From contig NZ_WHNP01000017.1 of NCBI RefSeq assembly GCF_009362735.1, forward strand, positions 1 to 64,000: a stretch of 64,000 bases of DNA, written 5' to 3'. Below are positions 1 to 8,348 of this stretch, in pieces; within the stretch, counting starts at the first letter, position 1, and each line of letters opens with the position of its first letter. The stretch is from Paraburkholderia franconis (GTDB taxonomy: Bacteria > Pseudomonadota > Gammaproteobacteria > Burkholderiales > Burkholderiaceae). The notes under the pieces are model-generated. The model was not told the DNA's origin. It was given only the letters and a program-made list of their open reading frames with translations, and did not search any database. A program made the translations under genes and the position numbers.

Positions 1-258
1 AAAGCATACGGCATGCGCTCATCCATGAGTCGACGTGGTGATTGCTGGGATAACGCGCCGACCGAAAGTCTGTGGGGTTCGCTGAAAGTTGCACGCCTGC
101 ACGGTCGACACTTCTCGACCAAACGTGCGGCAATGGACGAAGTGGTTGATTGGCTCAACTTTTATAACGCGCATCGGCTACACTCGACGCTCAATTACGT
201 CAGCCCCATGACGTTCGAGAAGAACTGGTTCGCCGCTCAGCAAGGTGCGGCCGCATAA
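1..258 (+). CDS. IS3-family transposase OrfB, C-terminal part
   Basis: The frame is open from base 1, so the gene begins upstream and only about the last 85 residues are present. They carry the end of the DDE (rve) integrase core typical of IS3-family OrfB: the stretch SRRGDCWDNAPTES, which holds the third catalytic acidic region, followed by the C-terminal signature WLNFYNAHRLHSTLNYVSP. The protein would catalyse excision and integration of the element as an OrfAB fusion made by programmed frameshifting. Activity cannot be judged because most of the element is missing. Confidence 0.85.
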   Translation, partial: KAYGMRSSMSRRGDCWDNAPTESLWGSLKVARLHGRHFSTKRAAMDEVVDWLNFYNAHRLHSTLNYVSPMTFEKNWFAAQQGAAA

Positions 259-298
259 ATCCCTCGGCTATGGGATTCGTGAAACAGGGGCAAGGTCA
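1..298 (+). mobile_element. Right end of an IS3-family insertion sequence (partial)
   Basis: The window opens inside an IS3-family element. The transposase reading frame stops at 258. About 40 bp later the sequence reads GAAACAGGGGCAAGGTCA (281-298), whose complement begins TGACCTTGCCCC. IS3-family ends typically begin with TGA and end in CA, so 298 is the probable outer edge. The left end and any target duplication lie outside the window. Confidence 0.75.
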
Positions 299-339
299 TT
301 TGAATCTTTTCGCTGCTGCGACTGCAAGGCCTCCTGTCT

Positions 340-967
340 ATGCACACTTTGAAAATTGGAAAACAGGATGCTAAGCGGCGGTCGGAAATTCATTGCACAG
401 TTGAAAACGAGTTTGATGGGGCGTCGATACATCAGCGTTGGGACGAAATCGCGTTTGAGTCTGAGGTGCGCTTCAAACGCGAGAAATGGTCAAATGGAGC
501 TGTCCCGAGAGAATTCGAACATGGACTGCCGTTTATTTATGCGCGCGCTTTCCTTTACGCTCTCGACGCATTTGACAAAATCTTGGGTGTTTTGGCGAAA
601 GAGGACAACGTTCCGGAGCAAGTTGCAAGTCTCCACGTAAAGATGGCGGCTGAGTTCCCGCATTTGAGGGGTGTTCGTAATACCGCGCAACATTTAGAAG
701 ATCGGGCAAGGGAGTAGGTGCGAGGCGCAATCCGCAGAAATTGAATCTTATAAGCCGATCACGAACAACATGATCCATGCGCCGAACGGCGGCGCTCTGA
801 TCTTGAGTGCGTTAAACGGATCAAAGTACGGGGCGACGATGGCCGACGGCCACTACGGAGAGGTAGATGTGGCGCCGGAGTCCATGTTGACTCTCAGGGG
901 TATCTTTGAAGGAGTCTTGCAATCGTTCAAGTGGAGCAGTCCGGAGCGTCACTTGCCGAGTGCTTAA
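340..967 (+). pseudogene. Frameshifted hypothetical protein with HEPN-like motif
   Basis: Two frames abut. Frame 1 runs 340-717 (125 residues). Frame 2 is open from 698 to the stop at 967 and continues with a sequence that reads like the missing C-terminus (it contains NNMIHAPNGGALILSALNG). No separate start with a ribosome site is seen for the second part, so a one-base indel near 700-716 in a single gene of about 205 codons is the simplest reading. The first part ends in RNTAQH, an R-x4-H arrangement like the active-site motif of HEPN RNases. The base composition is clearly lower in GC than the flanking genes, which with the adjacent IS suggests transfer. The HEPN assignment is inferred from one motif, and the shift could be a sequencing error. 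Confidence 0.5.
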
Positions 968-985
968 CGTCGACAGTTTCTGTGT

Positions 986-1606
986 TCAATGCGGTAGTCT
1001 GACATCCAACTTAAACGTAACCAACCGCGCCACAAGAATAAACCCCGTAGCAATCAACACGCTATAGACCGTATCAAAGTTGATGTAATCCAGCAGCAGA
1101 TAAACCCAACATCCAGCAAGCGCACAAGTCGCATAAGGCCTTGAATCCCGCAGAATCAGCGGAACCTCATTGCAAATCACATCCCGGATGATTCCGCCGA
1201 ACACGCCCGTAGCAACACCCATCATCGAAGCCACGAACCAGGGCATCTGAGCATCGAGCGCGAGCGAAGTCCCCGAGATGCTAAACAGCCCAAGCCCAAC
1301 CGCATCAGCCACCAGCAACACGCGCTCATTAAAAACTCGCGTATAAGCCTTAAGCACAAACGGCGCGAAGAAGCTCAAAACGAAAATCAGAATCGCATAC
1401 CACTGATGCTCGACCCAATAGAACGGCCTCCGATCGAGCAACACGTCCCTAACCGTCCCACCACCAAACGCCGTAGCCATCGCCACAAGAAAAGTCCCAA
1501 CAGCATCGAGCCGTTTCGTACGAGCTTCGATAAACCCCGAGATTGCGTAGGCGAGAATAGCGAGCGCTTCCATGATGGCAAGCGCGAGAGTGAGTCGAGG
1601 ATGCAT
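986..1606 (-). CDS. Trimeric intracellular cation (TRIC) channel family / UPF0126 membrane protein
   Basis: A 206-residue integral membrane protein with about seven hydrophobic helices. Two internally related halves each carry a glycine-rich turn: GGGTVRD in the first and GGIIRD in the second. This duplicated G-G-x-x-R-D pattern is the hallmark of the UPF0126/YicG family, prokaryotic members of the TRIC channel fold, which form trimeric monovalent cation pores in the inner membrane. The length is normal for the family. The physiological ion and role are not established. It lies 15 bp downstream of the Smr gene on the same strand and may share its transcript. Confidence 0.85.
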   Translation of the reverse strand: MHPRLTLALAIMEALAILAYAISGFIEARTKRLDAVGTFLVAMATAFGGGTVRDVLLDRRPFYWVEHQWYAILIFVLSFFAPFVLKAYTRVFNERVLLVADAVGLGLFSISGTSLALDAQMPWFVASMMGVATGVFGGIIRDVICNEVPLILRDSRPYATCALAGCWVYLLLDYINFDTVYSVLIATGFILVARLVTFKLDVRLPH

Positions 1607-1621
1607 CGTTGAAAAGCCTTC

Positions 1622-2452
1622 TCAGACTTTACCGGACGATGACGGCGAAGAGACCCCCGAGCCGGAGCCGGCACCAGATCCCACCGACCCAGGCTGCAAC
1701 AGCACAAGCACTGCACCCGCACCACCGTCATGCGGACGAGCCTGCGAAAACGCGATCACTTCTGCCTTCTGCACGAGCCAAGCGCGAACCTTGCCTTTGA
1801 GCACAGGTTCTTTCCCAACCGACCCCAGCCCTTTCCCATGAATCACACGCAGACACCGTAAGCCTTTTTTACTCGCCTCACGGATGAACTCAGACAAAGC
1901 CTCACGCGCTTCTTCACGACGCATCCCATGCAGATCAAGCTGTGCCTGCACGATCCAGGCACCGCGTCGGAGCTTCTTAACGATTTCCTGGCTCACACCC
2001 GGCCGACAGTAGGAAAGCGACTCGTCGGTATCGAGCAGCACTTCGGGATCGAACTCATCGGAGATTGCTTCGTGCAGCACGGCTTCTTCGTCGAGTTTCG
2101 TCTGCATCGGAACGGGAGCGGGCGGCGTGCGCGTCACCGACGCGCGAGGTTTTGCGCTGAGCGGCGCGACTTCGCCGATCTCACGCCGAAACAGGTCGGC
2201 ATCCGCGGCCGCCTCACGCGACGCTTGCGCCGCCGCAGCCTTCTCACGCTGAGCGCGTTGAGCGGCACCCTTCAACGCATCGCGCAAACCACCCAACCCG
2301 GCCAAGCCAGCACCGGCTTCGACCAACGGCTTCTTCGACGAAGATGAAGATGCCGCAGCGCTAGCGTCAGAAGACGCCGAAGCATTGGCAGGATTGGAAG
2401 CCGCAGTACGCGGCCGTTTCGGTTCGCTCGGGTGGGGCAGATTCTTAGGCAT
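1622..2452 (-). CDS. Smr-domain protein (SmrA-like putative endonuclease)
   Basis: A 276-residue protein. The N-terminal half is low-complexity and Ala/Ser-rich, probably disordered. A C-terminal Smr domain starts near residue 165, with the three usual signatures in order: LDLHGMRREEA, HGKGLGS and GGAGAVLVLL. Smr domains, named after the C-terminus of MutS2, bind DNA or RNA and several have nicking endonuclease or RNase activity, so a role in DNA recombination or RNA turnover is likely but unproven. The last 20 residues form a Gly/Ser tail. A terminator lies between it and trxB upstream, so it probably has its own promoter. Confidence 0.85.
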   Translation of the reverse strand: MPKNLPHPSEPKRPRTAASNPANASASSDASAAASSSSSKKPLVEAGAGLAGLGGLRDALKGAAQRAQREKAAAAQASREAAADADLFRREIGEVAPLSAKPRASVTRTPPAPVPMQTKLDEEAVLHEAISDEFDPEVLLDTDESLSYCRPGVSQEIVKKLRRGAWIVQAQLDLHGMRREEAREALSEFIREASKKGLRCLRVIHGKGLGSVGKEPVLKGKVRAWLVQKAEVIAFSQARPHDGGAGAVLVLLQPGSVGSGAGSGSGVSSPSSSGKV

Positions 2453-2464
2453 GGCGATCGAAGC

Positions 2465-2505
2465 AGAAAAACAAAAAGGGCCGCCGGCATCACGCCGCGG
2501 CCCTT
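2465..2505 (-). terminator. Rho-independent terminator of trxB
   Basis: Read on the minus strand, AAGGGCCG pairs with CGGCCCTT (2498-2505 with 2476-2483), followed by TTTTTGTTTTT. It sits about 130 bp after the trxB stop and just before the smr start. Confidence 0.75.
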
Positions 2506-2635
2506 ACAACATCGAATAAATCTCAACAAGCGCGGCAAGCTTGCTGCATGCCACTATTCTACCGATCCGCGTTCCGCGTTCCCCGTTCCCCGTTCTACAC
2601 AAACCACTTACCGAACGAGACCACGAAAAAAAGCA

Positions 2636-3643
2636 TCAAATCGAACGCTCAGCCTCGGCGCTCATCGCGCGCTCGCCGATCGACTCGTGGATGCTTTCCA
2701 GATAACGCTGCGCATCCAGAGCAGCCATACAGCCCGTGCCCGCGCTCGTGATCGCCTGGCGGTACACGTGATCTTGCACATCGCCGGCCGCGAACACACC
2801 CGGTACGCTCGTGCCCGTCGCGTTGCCGCTCAGGCCGCCGTTCGTGATGATGTAGCCGTTCTTCATCTCCAGCTGGCCTTCGAAGATATCCGTGTTCGGC
2901 TTGTGGCCAATCGCGACGAAAAGGCCCTGCAGCTCGATATCGGTGGTCGCGCCCGTCTTCACGTTCTTGACGCGCAGGCCGTTGACGCCGCCATCATCGC
3001 CCTTCACTTCGTCGAGCACGTGCTCCCACTTGATCTCGACGACGCCTTCCTTTTCTTTCTCCAGCAGACGGTCGATCAGGATCGGCTCGGCGCGGAACTT
3101 GTCGCGGCGGTGGATCACCGTCACCTTCTTCGCGATGCCCGCGAGATACAGCGCTTCTTCGACGGCCGTATTGCCGCCGCCGACCACGGCGACGTGCTGG
3201 TTCTTGTAGAAGAAGCCGTCGCAGGTCGCGCACGCCGACACGCCTCGGCCCATATACAGCTCTTCCGACGGCAGGCCGAGATATTGCGCCGACGCGCCCG
3301 TCGCGATGATCAGCGAATCACACGTGTACTCGCCCGAATCGCCGACCAGGCGAATCGGCTTCTCGTCCAGCTTGGCCGTGTGGATGTGGTCGAACACGAT
3401 TTCGGTGTTGAAGCGCTCGGCGTGCTCGAGAAAGCGCGTCATCAGCTCCGGACCTTGCACGCCCTTGGCGTCGGCGGGCCAGTTTTCGACGTCCGTCGTG
3501 GTCATCAGCTGGCCACCTTGCGCGAGGCCCGTGACGAGCACCGGCGACAGATTGGCGCGCGCCGCATAGACGGCCGCCGTGTAACCGGCAGGGCCGGAAC
3601 CGAGAATCAGAACCTTCGCGTGTTTGGTCGGGGAAGCTGGCAT
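2636..3643 (-). CDS. trxB: Thioredoxin reductase
   Basis: NADPH-dependent thioredoxin-disulfide reductase, a cytosolic FAD flavoenzyme that keeps thioredoxin reduced. The 335 residues show the FAD-binding GSGPAGY motif near residue 15, the redox-active CATC at 138-141, the NADPH-binding GGGNTAVEEA motif, and the late FAD motif GVFAAGDVQD. The length fits the low-molecular-weight bacterial class. It is divergent from ftsK across about 450 bp, as trxB is near ftsK in many proteobacteria. The ATG at 3643 is directly followed by the conserved N-terminus. Confidence 0.97.
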   Translation of the reverse strand: MPASPTKHAKVLILGSGPAGYTAAVYAARANLSPVLVTGLAQGGQLMTTTDVENWPADAKGVQGPELMTRFLEHAERFNTEIVFDHIHTAKLDEKPIRLVGDSGEYTCDSLIIATGASAQYLGLPSEELYMGRGVSACATCDGFFYKNQHVAVVGGGNTAVEEALYLAGIAKKVTVIHRRDKFRAEPILIDRLLEKEKEGVVEIKWEHVLDEVKGDDGGVNGLRVKNVKTGATTDIELQGLFVAIGHKPNTDIFEGQLEMKNGYIITNGGLSGNATGTSVPGVFAAGDVQDHVYRQAITSAGTGCMAALDAQRYLESIHESIGERAMSAEAERSI

Positions 3644-4092
3644 GATCGAAATCCGTTAAAAGCGTCGGTCAGCGGCGGAACATCGGCTGCAATGACCGGC
3701 GGTACTGGCGTCGAGCCGGGAAACTTGCTTGACACGTTAGATGGGTATCAGCCCCGTATTATAAAGGGCAGGCCAACCGGCTGCTTCATGAAGCTTTGCG
3801 ATCAAGGCGATAGCCGATGCCAACGGCATCGGCGCGAAAGTCGGCCGAAAACACGTCGATTTCGCCGGAAAGCGTATGGGAATTACGACATTCCTGGCCG
3901 TTCGGCCGACGTTACCGTCATTTACAGCCTTGCGCGCAACAGTGCGTTTACAATAGTCGCCGATGAACGACAGGCGGCTTGCCGGCAGGATGTGAGTGAC
4001 TCCGTCGGCACCTGGATCGGCCCCGACGGTGAATCGAAGGGCAACTGAACCGGCACCTGAAACCGCTGCAGGCCGCACACGCAACAGGCTCA
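3644..4092. other. Intergenic region between divergent trxB and ftsK
   Basis: About 450 bp with no supported gene; the open frames crossing it are antisense or continuation artefacts. On the minus strand a perfect TATAAT lies at 3758-3763, well placed for a trxB promoter with a leader of about 110 nt. I could not find a good -35 at normal spacing. On the plus strand TACAAT at 3949-3954 is a possible -10 for ftsK. Confidence 0.4.
3758..3763 (-). promoter_or_regulatory. Possible trxB -10 element
   Basis: TATAAT on the minus strand, upstream of trxB. The -35 region is not recognisable, so this is tentative. Confidence 0.3.
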
Positions 4093-6408
4093 ATGGCAAA
4101 AGCTCCCTATTCCGCGAACGCGCAGGCATTGCCTCACCGCATGTCGCGCCTTTTCACCGAAATCCGCTGGATTCTCCAGCTGGCGCTCGGCGTTTTCCTC
4201 GTGATGGCGCTGATCAGTTACAGCCGCCGTGATCCGAGCTGGACACACGCGGCGCAGGTCGATCACATCTCGAACTGGGCTGGCCGCGTCGGCGCCTGGA
4301 CCTCCGACATCCTCCTTCTGCTCTTCGGCCTCTCCGCCTGGTGGTGGATCGTGCTGCTCGCGCGCCGCATCTCGGCGAACTACAAGCGCATCACGCGTCA
4401 CGAGGAACCGGACGAAGACGCGCCGCGCGACAACAGCTGGCTCGCGGATGTGTTCGCGTTCGCGCTCGTGCTGCTCGCGTGCGATGGCATCGAGGCGCTG
4501 CGCATGTGGTCGCTGAAATTGCAGTTGCCACGCGCGCCGGGCGGCGTGATCGGCGAGGCGGTCGCGAAGGGCGTGTCGCATGCGCTCGGTTTCACGGGCG
4601 GCACTTTGGCGCTTTTGATCGCGCTCGCCATCGGTTTGTCGCTGTACTTCCGTTTTTCGTGGCTGTCGGTGTGCGAAAAGGTCGGCGATTCGATCATCTC
4701 CGGCGTGACGCTCGCGAAGCTGCGCCGCGAAGCGGGCCGCGATCGCAAGCTCGGCGAGGCGGCCGCCGTGAAGCGCGAAGGCAAGGTCGAGCAGAGCCGC
4801 GTGAAGATCGACGAGCATGAGCCCGTCGTGATCGTGCCGCCCGTGACGAAGCCGGAGAAGTCGGAGCGCGTCGAGAGGGAACGTCAGGTGCCGCTCTTCG
4901 AGAGCCTGCCTGGCGATTCGACGTTGCCCGCCATCTCGCTGCTCGATCCCGCGCCCGCGACGCACGAAACCATTTCCGCTGATACGCTCGAATTCACCTC
5001 GCGCCTCATCGAGAAGAAGCTGAAAGACTTCGGCGTCGATGTGAGCGTGGTTGCGGCTTATCCTGGTCCGGTTGTCACGCGGTACGAAATCGAACCGGCT
5101 GTCGGTGTGAAGGGCAGCCAGATCGTGAATCTCGCGAAGGACCTGGCGCGCTCGCTGTCGCTCACGTCGATCCGCGTGGTCGAGACGATTCCTGGCAAAA
5201 ACTACATGGCGCTCGAACTGCCGAACCAGCGTCGTCAGACGGTGCGGCTGTCGGAGATTCTCGGCTCGACCGTCTATGCCGACGCCGGCTCGCCGCTGAC
5301 GATGGGCCTCGGCAAGGATATCGGCGGCAAGCCGGTCTGTGCGGATCTCGCGAAGATGCCGCACCTGCTGGTCGCCGGTACGACGGGTTCGGGCAAGTCG
5401 GTCGGCATCAACGCGATGATTCTCTCGCTGCTCTACAAGGCAAGCGCGGAGCAGGTGCGAATGATCCTGATCGATCCGAAGATGCTCGAAATGAGTGTCT
5501 ACGAAGGCATTCCGCATCTGCTGTGTCCCGTCGTCACTGACATGCGCCAGGCCGGCAACGCGCTGAACTGGACCGTCGCCGAAATGGAGCGCCGCTACAA
5601 GCTGATGAGCAAGCTCGGCGTGCGCAATCTCGCGGGCTTCAACAACAAGATCGACGAAGCGGCGAAACGCGAAGAGAAGATTCCGAATCCGTTCAGCCTG
5701 ACACCCGACGATCCTGAACCGCTGTCGCGTCTGCCGAATATCGTCGTCGTGATCGACGAACTGGCTGACCTGATGATGGTGGTCGGCAAGAAGGTTGAAG
5801 AACTGATCGCGCGTATCGCACAGAAGGCGCGCGCGGCAGGTATCCATCTGATTCTCGCGACACAGCGTCCGTCCGTCGACGTGATCACCGGCCTCATCAA
5901 GGCCAACGTGCCGACACGGATGGCGTTCCAGGTGTCGTCGAAGATCGACTCACGTACGATTCTCGACCAGCAGGGCGCGGAATCGCTGCTCGGCATGGGC
6001 GACATGCTGTATCTGCCGCCGGGCACGGGTCTGCCGGTTCGCGTGCACGGCGCGTTCGTGTCCGACGATGAAGTGCATCGCGTCGTCGATAAGCTCAAGG
6101 AGCAGGGCGAGCCGAACTACATCGAGGGGCTGCTGGAAGGCGGCGTGTCGGGCGAAGGCGACGAGGGTTCCGCGGATGCCGCGGGAACCGGAGCGGGCGG
6201 CGGCGAGTCCGACCCTCTGTACGATCAGGCGGTCGAAATCGTCATCAAGAACCGCCGCGCGTCGATTTCGCTCGTGCAGCGGCATCTGCGCATCGGGTAC
6301 AACCGCGCCGCGCGTCTGCTCGAACAGATGGAGCAGTCGGGGCTGGTGTCGGCGATGTCGTCGAACGGCAACCGCGAAATTCTGGTGCCCGCGCGCGAGA
6401 CGGATTGA
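4093..6408 (+). CDS. ftsK: DNA translocase FtsK
   Basis: Septum-located DNA pump that clears chromosome ends from the closing septum and activates XerCD at dif. The 771 residues begin with several membrane helices (to about residue 200), followed by a short charged linker. The motor domain has Walker A GTTGSGKS near residue 430 and Walker B VVVIDELAD near 551. A C-terminal winged-helix gamma domain (about 705-771, ending LLEQMEQSGLVSAM) reads KOPS sequences. The linker is short compared with E. coli FtsK, as in many beta-proteobacteria. The neighbour lolA matches the conserved ftsK-lolA pair. Confidence 0.97.
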   Translation: MAKAPYSANAQALPHRMSRLFTEIRWILQLALGVFLVMALISYSRRDPSWTHAAQVDHISNWAGRVGAWTSDILLLLFGLSAWWWIVLLARRISANYKRITRHEEPDEDAPRDNSWLADVFAFALVLLACDGIEALRMWSLKLQLPRAPGGVIGEAVAKGVSHALGFTGGTLALLIALAIGLSLYFRFSWLSVCEKVGDSIISGVTLAKLRREAGRDRKLGEAAAVKREGKVEQSRVKIDEHEPVVIVPPVTKPEKSERVERERQVPLFESLPGDSTLPAISLLDPAPATHETISADTLEFTSRLIEKKLKDFGVDVSVVAAYPGPVVTRYEIEPAVGVKGSQIVNLAKDLARSLSLTSIRVVETIPGKNYMALELPNQRRQTVRLSEILGSTVYADAGSPLTMGLGKDIGGKPVCADLAKMPHLLVAGTTGSGKSVGINAMILSLLYKASAEQVRMILIDPKMLEMSVYEGIPHLLCPVVTDMRQAGNALNWTVAEMERRYKLMSKLGVRNLAGFNNKIDEAAKREEKIPNPFSLTPDDPEPLSRLPNIVVVIDELADLMMVVGKKVEELIARIAQKARAAGIHLILATQRPSVDVITGLIKANVPTRMAFQVSSKIDSRTILDQQGAESLLGMGDMLYLPPGTGLPVRVHGAFVSDDEVHRVVDKLKEQGEPNYIEGLLEGGVSGEGDEGSADAAGTGAGGGESDPLYDQAVEIVIKNRRASISLVQRHLRIGYNRAARLLEQMEQSGLVSAMSSNGNREILVPARETD

Positions 6409-6528
6409 CACTCGGCGCTTCATTTTCATGCGACTGATGACGGATAGCGGCACGCGTTGAAGCGTGGCCGCTGTTTTGGTTTCACATTCCGTGCGCACCG
6501 GTTCCGGTACAAGCGACCAGCTTGCACG

Positions 6529-6555
6529 ATACAAGGGATGCAAGGGATACAAGGG
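6529..6555 (+). repeat. Three 9-bp direct repeats forming the lolA ribosome-binding region
   Basis: Units ATACAAGGG, ATGCAAGGG and ATACAAGGG lie in tandem, immediately followed by AG and the lolA start at 6566. Each unit offers an AAGGG; only the last, extended to AAGGGAG, is at effective spacing. Confidence 0.8.
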
Positions 6556-6565
6556 AGAAAACAAC

Positions 6566-7261
6566 ATGCTGCAAATCGTTGGGTCTAAGACCCGCCTTGG
6601 CAGTGTGATGCGCACGCTGGCTTTCGGCGCATCGATGCTAGTCGCTTCGCATGCATTCGCAAGCGGCACTGAACAATTGAAGCAGTTCGTGTCGCAAGTG
6701 CGCTCGGCCCGTGGCGAATTCGTGCAAACCGAAGTGCGCGCACCCAGCAACGCGCAGCAACAGGCGAGCGGCGTCTTGTCGACGCAGGGCACGACACAGA
6801 ACAAGGTGTCGAGCGGCACGTTCACGTTCGCGCGGCCGGGCAAGTTCATCTGGGCGTATGAAAAACCATACGCGCAACTGCTGCAAGCCGACGGCGACAA
6901 GCTCTACGTCTACGACAAGGATCTGAACCAGGTGACGGTGCGCAAGCTCGGCGGCGCGCTCGGCGCGAGCCCGGCGGCGATCCTGTTCGGCAGCAACGAT
7001 CTCGAGAAGAACTTCACGCTGAAGGACGCGGGCGTGAAGGCGGGGATCGACTGGCTCGAACTGATTCCGAAGTCGAAGGACACGCAGTTTCAGCGCGTCG
7101 GCATCGGCTTTCGTGACGGTAATCTCGAAGCGATGGAACTGCACGACGTCTTCGGCAACGTGACGCTGCTGAAATTTTCGAACATCCAGAAGAACCCGTC
7201 GCTCCCCGCAGACGCGTTCAAGTTCACGGTGCCGAAGGGCGCCGACGTGATCAACGGCTAA
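6566..7261 (+). CDS. lolA: Outer-membrane lipoprotein carrier protein LolA
   Basis: Periplasmic chaperone that takes lipoproteins from the LolCDE transporter and delivers them to LolB in the outer membrane. I take the ATG at 6566 because AAGGGAG (6551-6557) is 8 nt upstream; an in-frame ATG at 6608 would still leave a signal peptide, and a longer upstream frame has no support. The 231-residue product has a signal peptide with a plausible Sec cleavage after AFA (residue 32). The mature LolA fold includes the patterns ARGEFVQT and PGKFIWAYEKPY. It ends 9 bp from the convergent LysR gene. Confidence 0.93.
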   Translation: MLQIVGSKTRLGSVMRTLAFGASMLVASHAFASGTEQLKQFVSQVRSARGEFVQTEVRAPSNAQQQASGVLSTQGTTQNKVSSGTFTFARPGKFIWAYEKPYAQLLQADGDKLYVYDKDLNQVTVRKLGGALGASPAAILFGSNDLEKNFTLKDAGVKAGIDWLELIPKSKDTQFQRVGIGFRDGNLEAMELHDVFGNVTLLKFSNIQKNPSLPADAFKFTVPKGADVING

Positions 7262-7270
7262 ACGCTGCGT

Positions 7271-8185
7271 TCACTCTTGAAGGCCGGGCGCCGGATGCGC
7301 GGCCTTCATATCGTCGATAAACGCGTCGACGATGTCCGTCCGATGCTGCCGCGCGCGCGTGACCATGTGAAACGCGACGCGGTAGCGCATCTGCTGCGGA
7401 TTCAGCGCGGCGAGCAAACCCTCCTTCACATACGGCGCGGCGAAATGCCCCGGCAGATAGCCGAGGTGATGGCCGGACAGCACGAGCATCGCGACGGCTT
7501 CCATGTTGTCGGCGACGGCGGTGACGTTGCGCGGCGTCGTCGATGCTTCGGCTTCGGGCAGCGGATAGCTGCGCCACGCCCATTCGTGCCGCGCGGCTTG
7601 CGCCGGCGTCGCGTTGCCCGCTTGAGCGAACAGCGGATGCCCCTTCGCGCAATACGCGAGCTGTTCCTCGGAAAAGATCTCCGTGTACTCAAGCGAGGGC
7701 ACGCGATGCCAGAAATATCCGATGCCGATTTGAATCCGTCCGCTCAACAGCAGTTCTTCGAGTTCGCCGGGCGAGCGCACGAGAATCGAAAATCGCACGG
7801 ATTCGTCGCGCGCGCGGAAACGCGCAATCGCATCGCTGATCCTGGCGCTTTCCGACACAGGCGTATGACCGATCATTCCGATTCCGAGCGTGCCGACCAG
7901 CTTCCGGCCAACGTTGCGCGCTTGCACGCCGAACGCATCGACGGCGGAAAGCAGTGTGCGCGCCGCGTCGACGAACTGCTCGCCTCGCGCGGTCAGGCTA
8001 AAACCGCTGCGGCCGCGTTCGCACAGCCGGTAGCCGAGCCGCGTTTCCAGTGTCGACAACTGGGTGCTGATGGTCGACTGGCCTACGTTCAATGTAGCCT
8101 GAGCAGGCGAAACGCCGCCCGCGTCCACGATGGCGAGGAACACGCGGGTCAGACGCAAGTCGAGATCGGTCAGTTGAGAGAACAT
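7271..8185 (-). CDS. LysR-family transcriptional regulator, probable GbuR-type
   Basis: A 304-residue LysR regulator: N-terminal winged helix-turn-helix (about residues 10-70, with GQSTISTQLSTLETRLGY) and a C-terminal two-lobed effector domain (about 95-300). It is divergent from the guanidinobutyrase gene with 163 bp between the two starts. This arrangement is classical for LysR regulators that activate the facing gene, and in Pseudomonas a LysR regulator is paired with gbuA in this way. The inducer, likely a guanidino acid, is inferred from context only. Confidence 0.85.
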   Translation of the reverse strand: MFSQLTDLDLRLTRVFLAIVDAGGVSPAQATLNVGQSTISTQLSTLETRLGYRLCERGRSGFSLTARGEQFVDAARTLLSAVDAFGVQARNVGRKLVGTLGIGMIGHTPVSESARISDAIARFRARDESVRFSILVRSPGELEELLLSGRIQIGIGYFWHRVPSLEYTEIFSEEQLAYCAKGHPLFAQAGNATPAQAARHEWAWRSYPLPEAEASTTPRNVTAVADNMEAVAMLVLSGHHLGYLPGHFAAPYVKEGLLAALNPQQMRYRVAFHMVTRARQHRTDIVDAFIDDMKAAHPAPGLQE

Positions 8186-8348
8186 GCGGCAGCATACATC
8201 GATGCGAATCGATGTGAAGTTTATTACGTCGGCATTTTATGTTCGCCGGAACCGCACAAAAATGAGAAATGCCCCAGCGTCGCGCGCTTTGCGCTGTCTC
8301 TGGATTTCTCGCTTTATTGAGACCTGTGCTTGCCATTGGCGAACTACG

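Noticed and set aside
2432..4048. Long plus-strand open frame antisense to trxB
   Set aside because: The frame runs opposite the strongly conserved trxB in a GC-rich region, is Arg/Ala/His-rich, and has no ribosome site or family signature. It is an antisense artefact.
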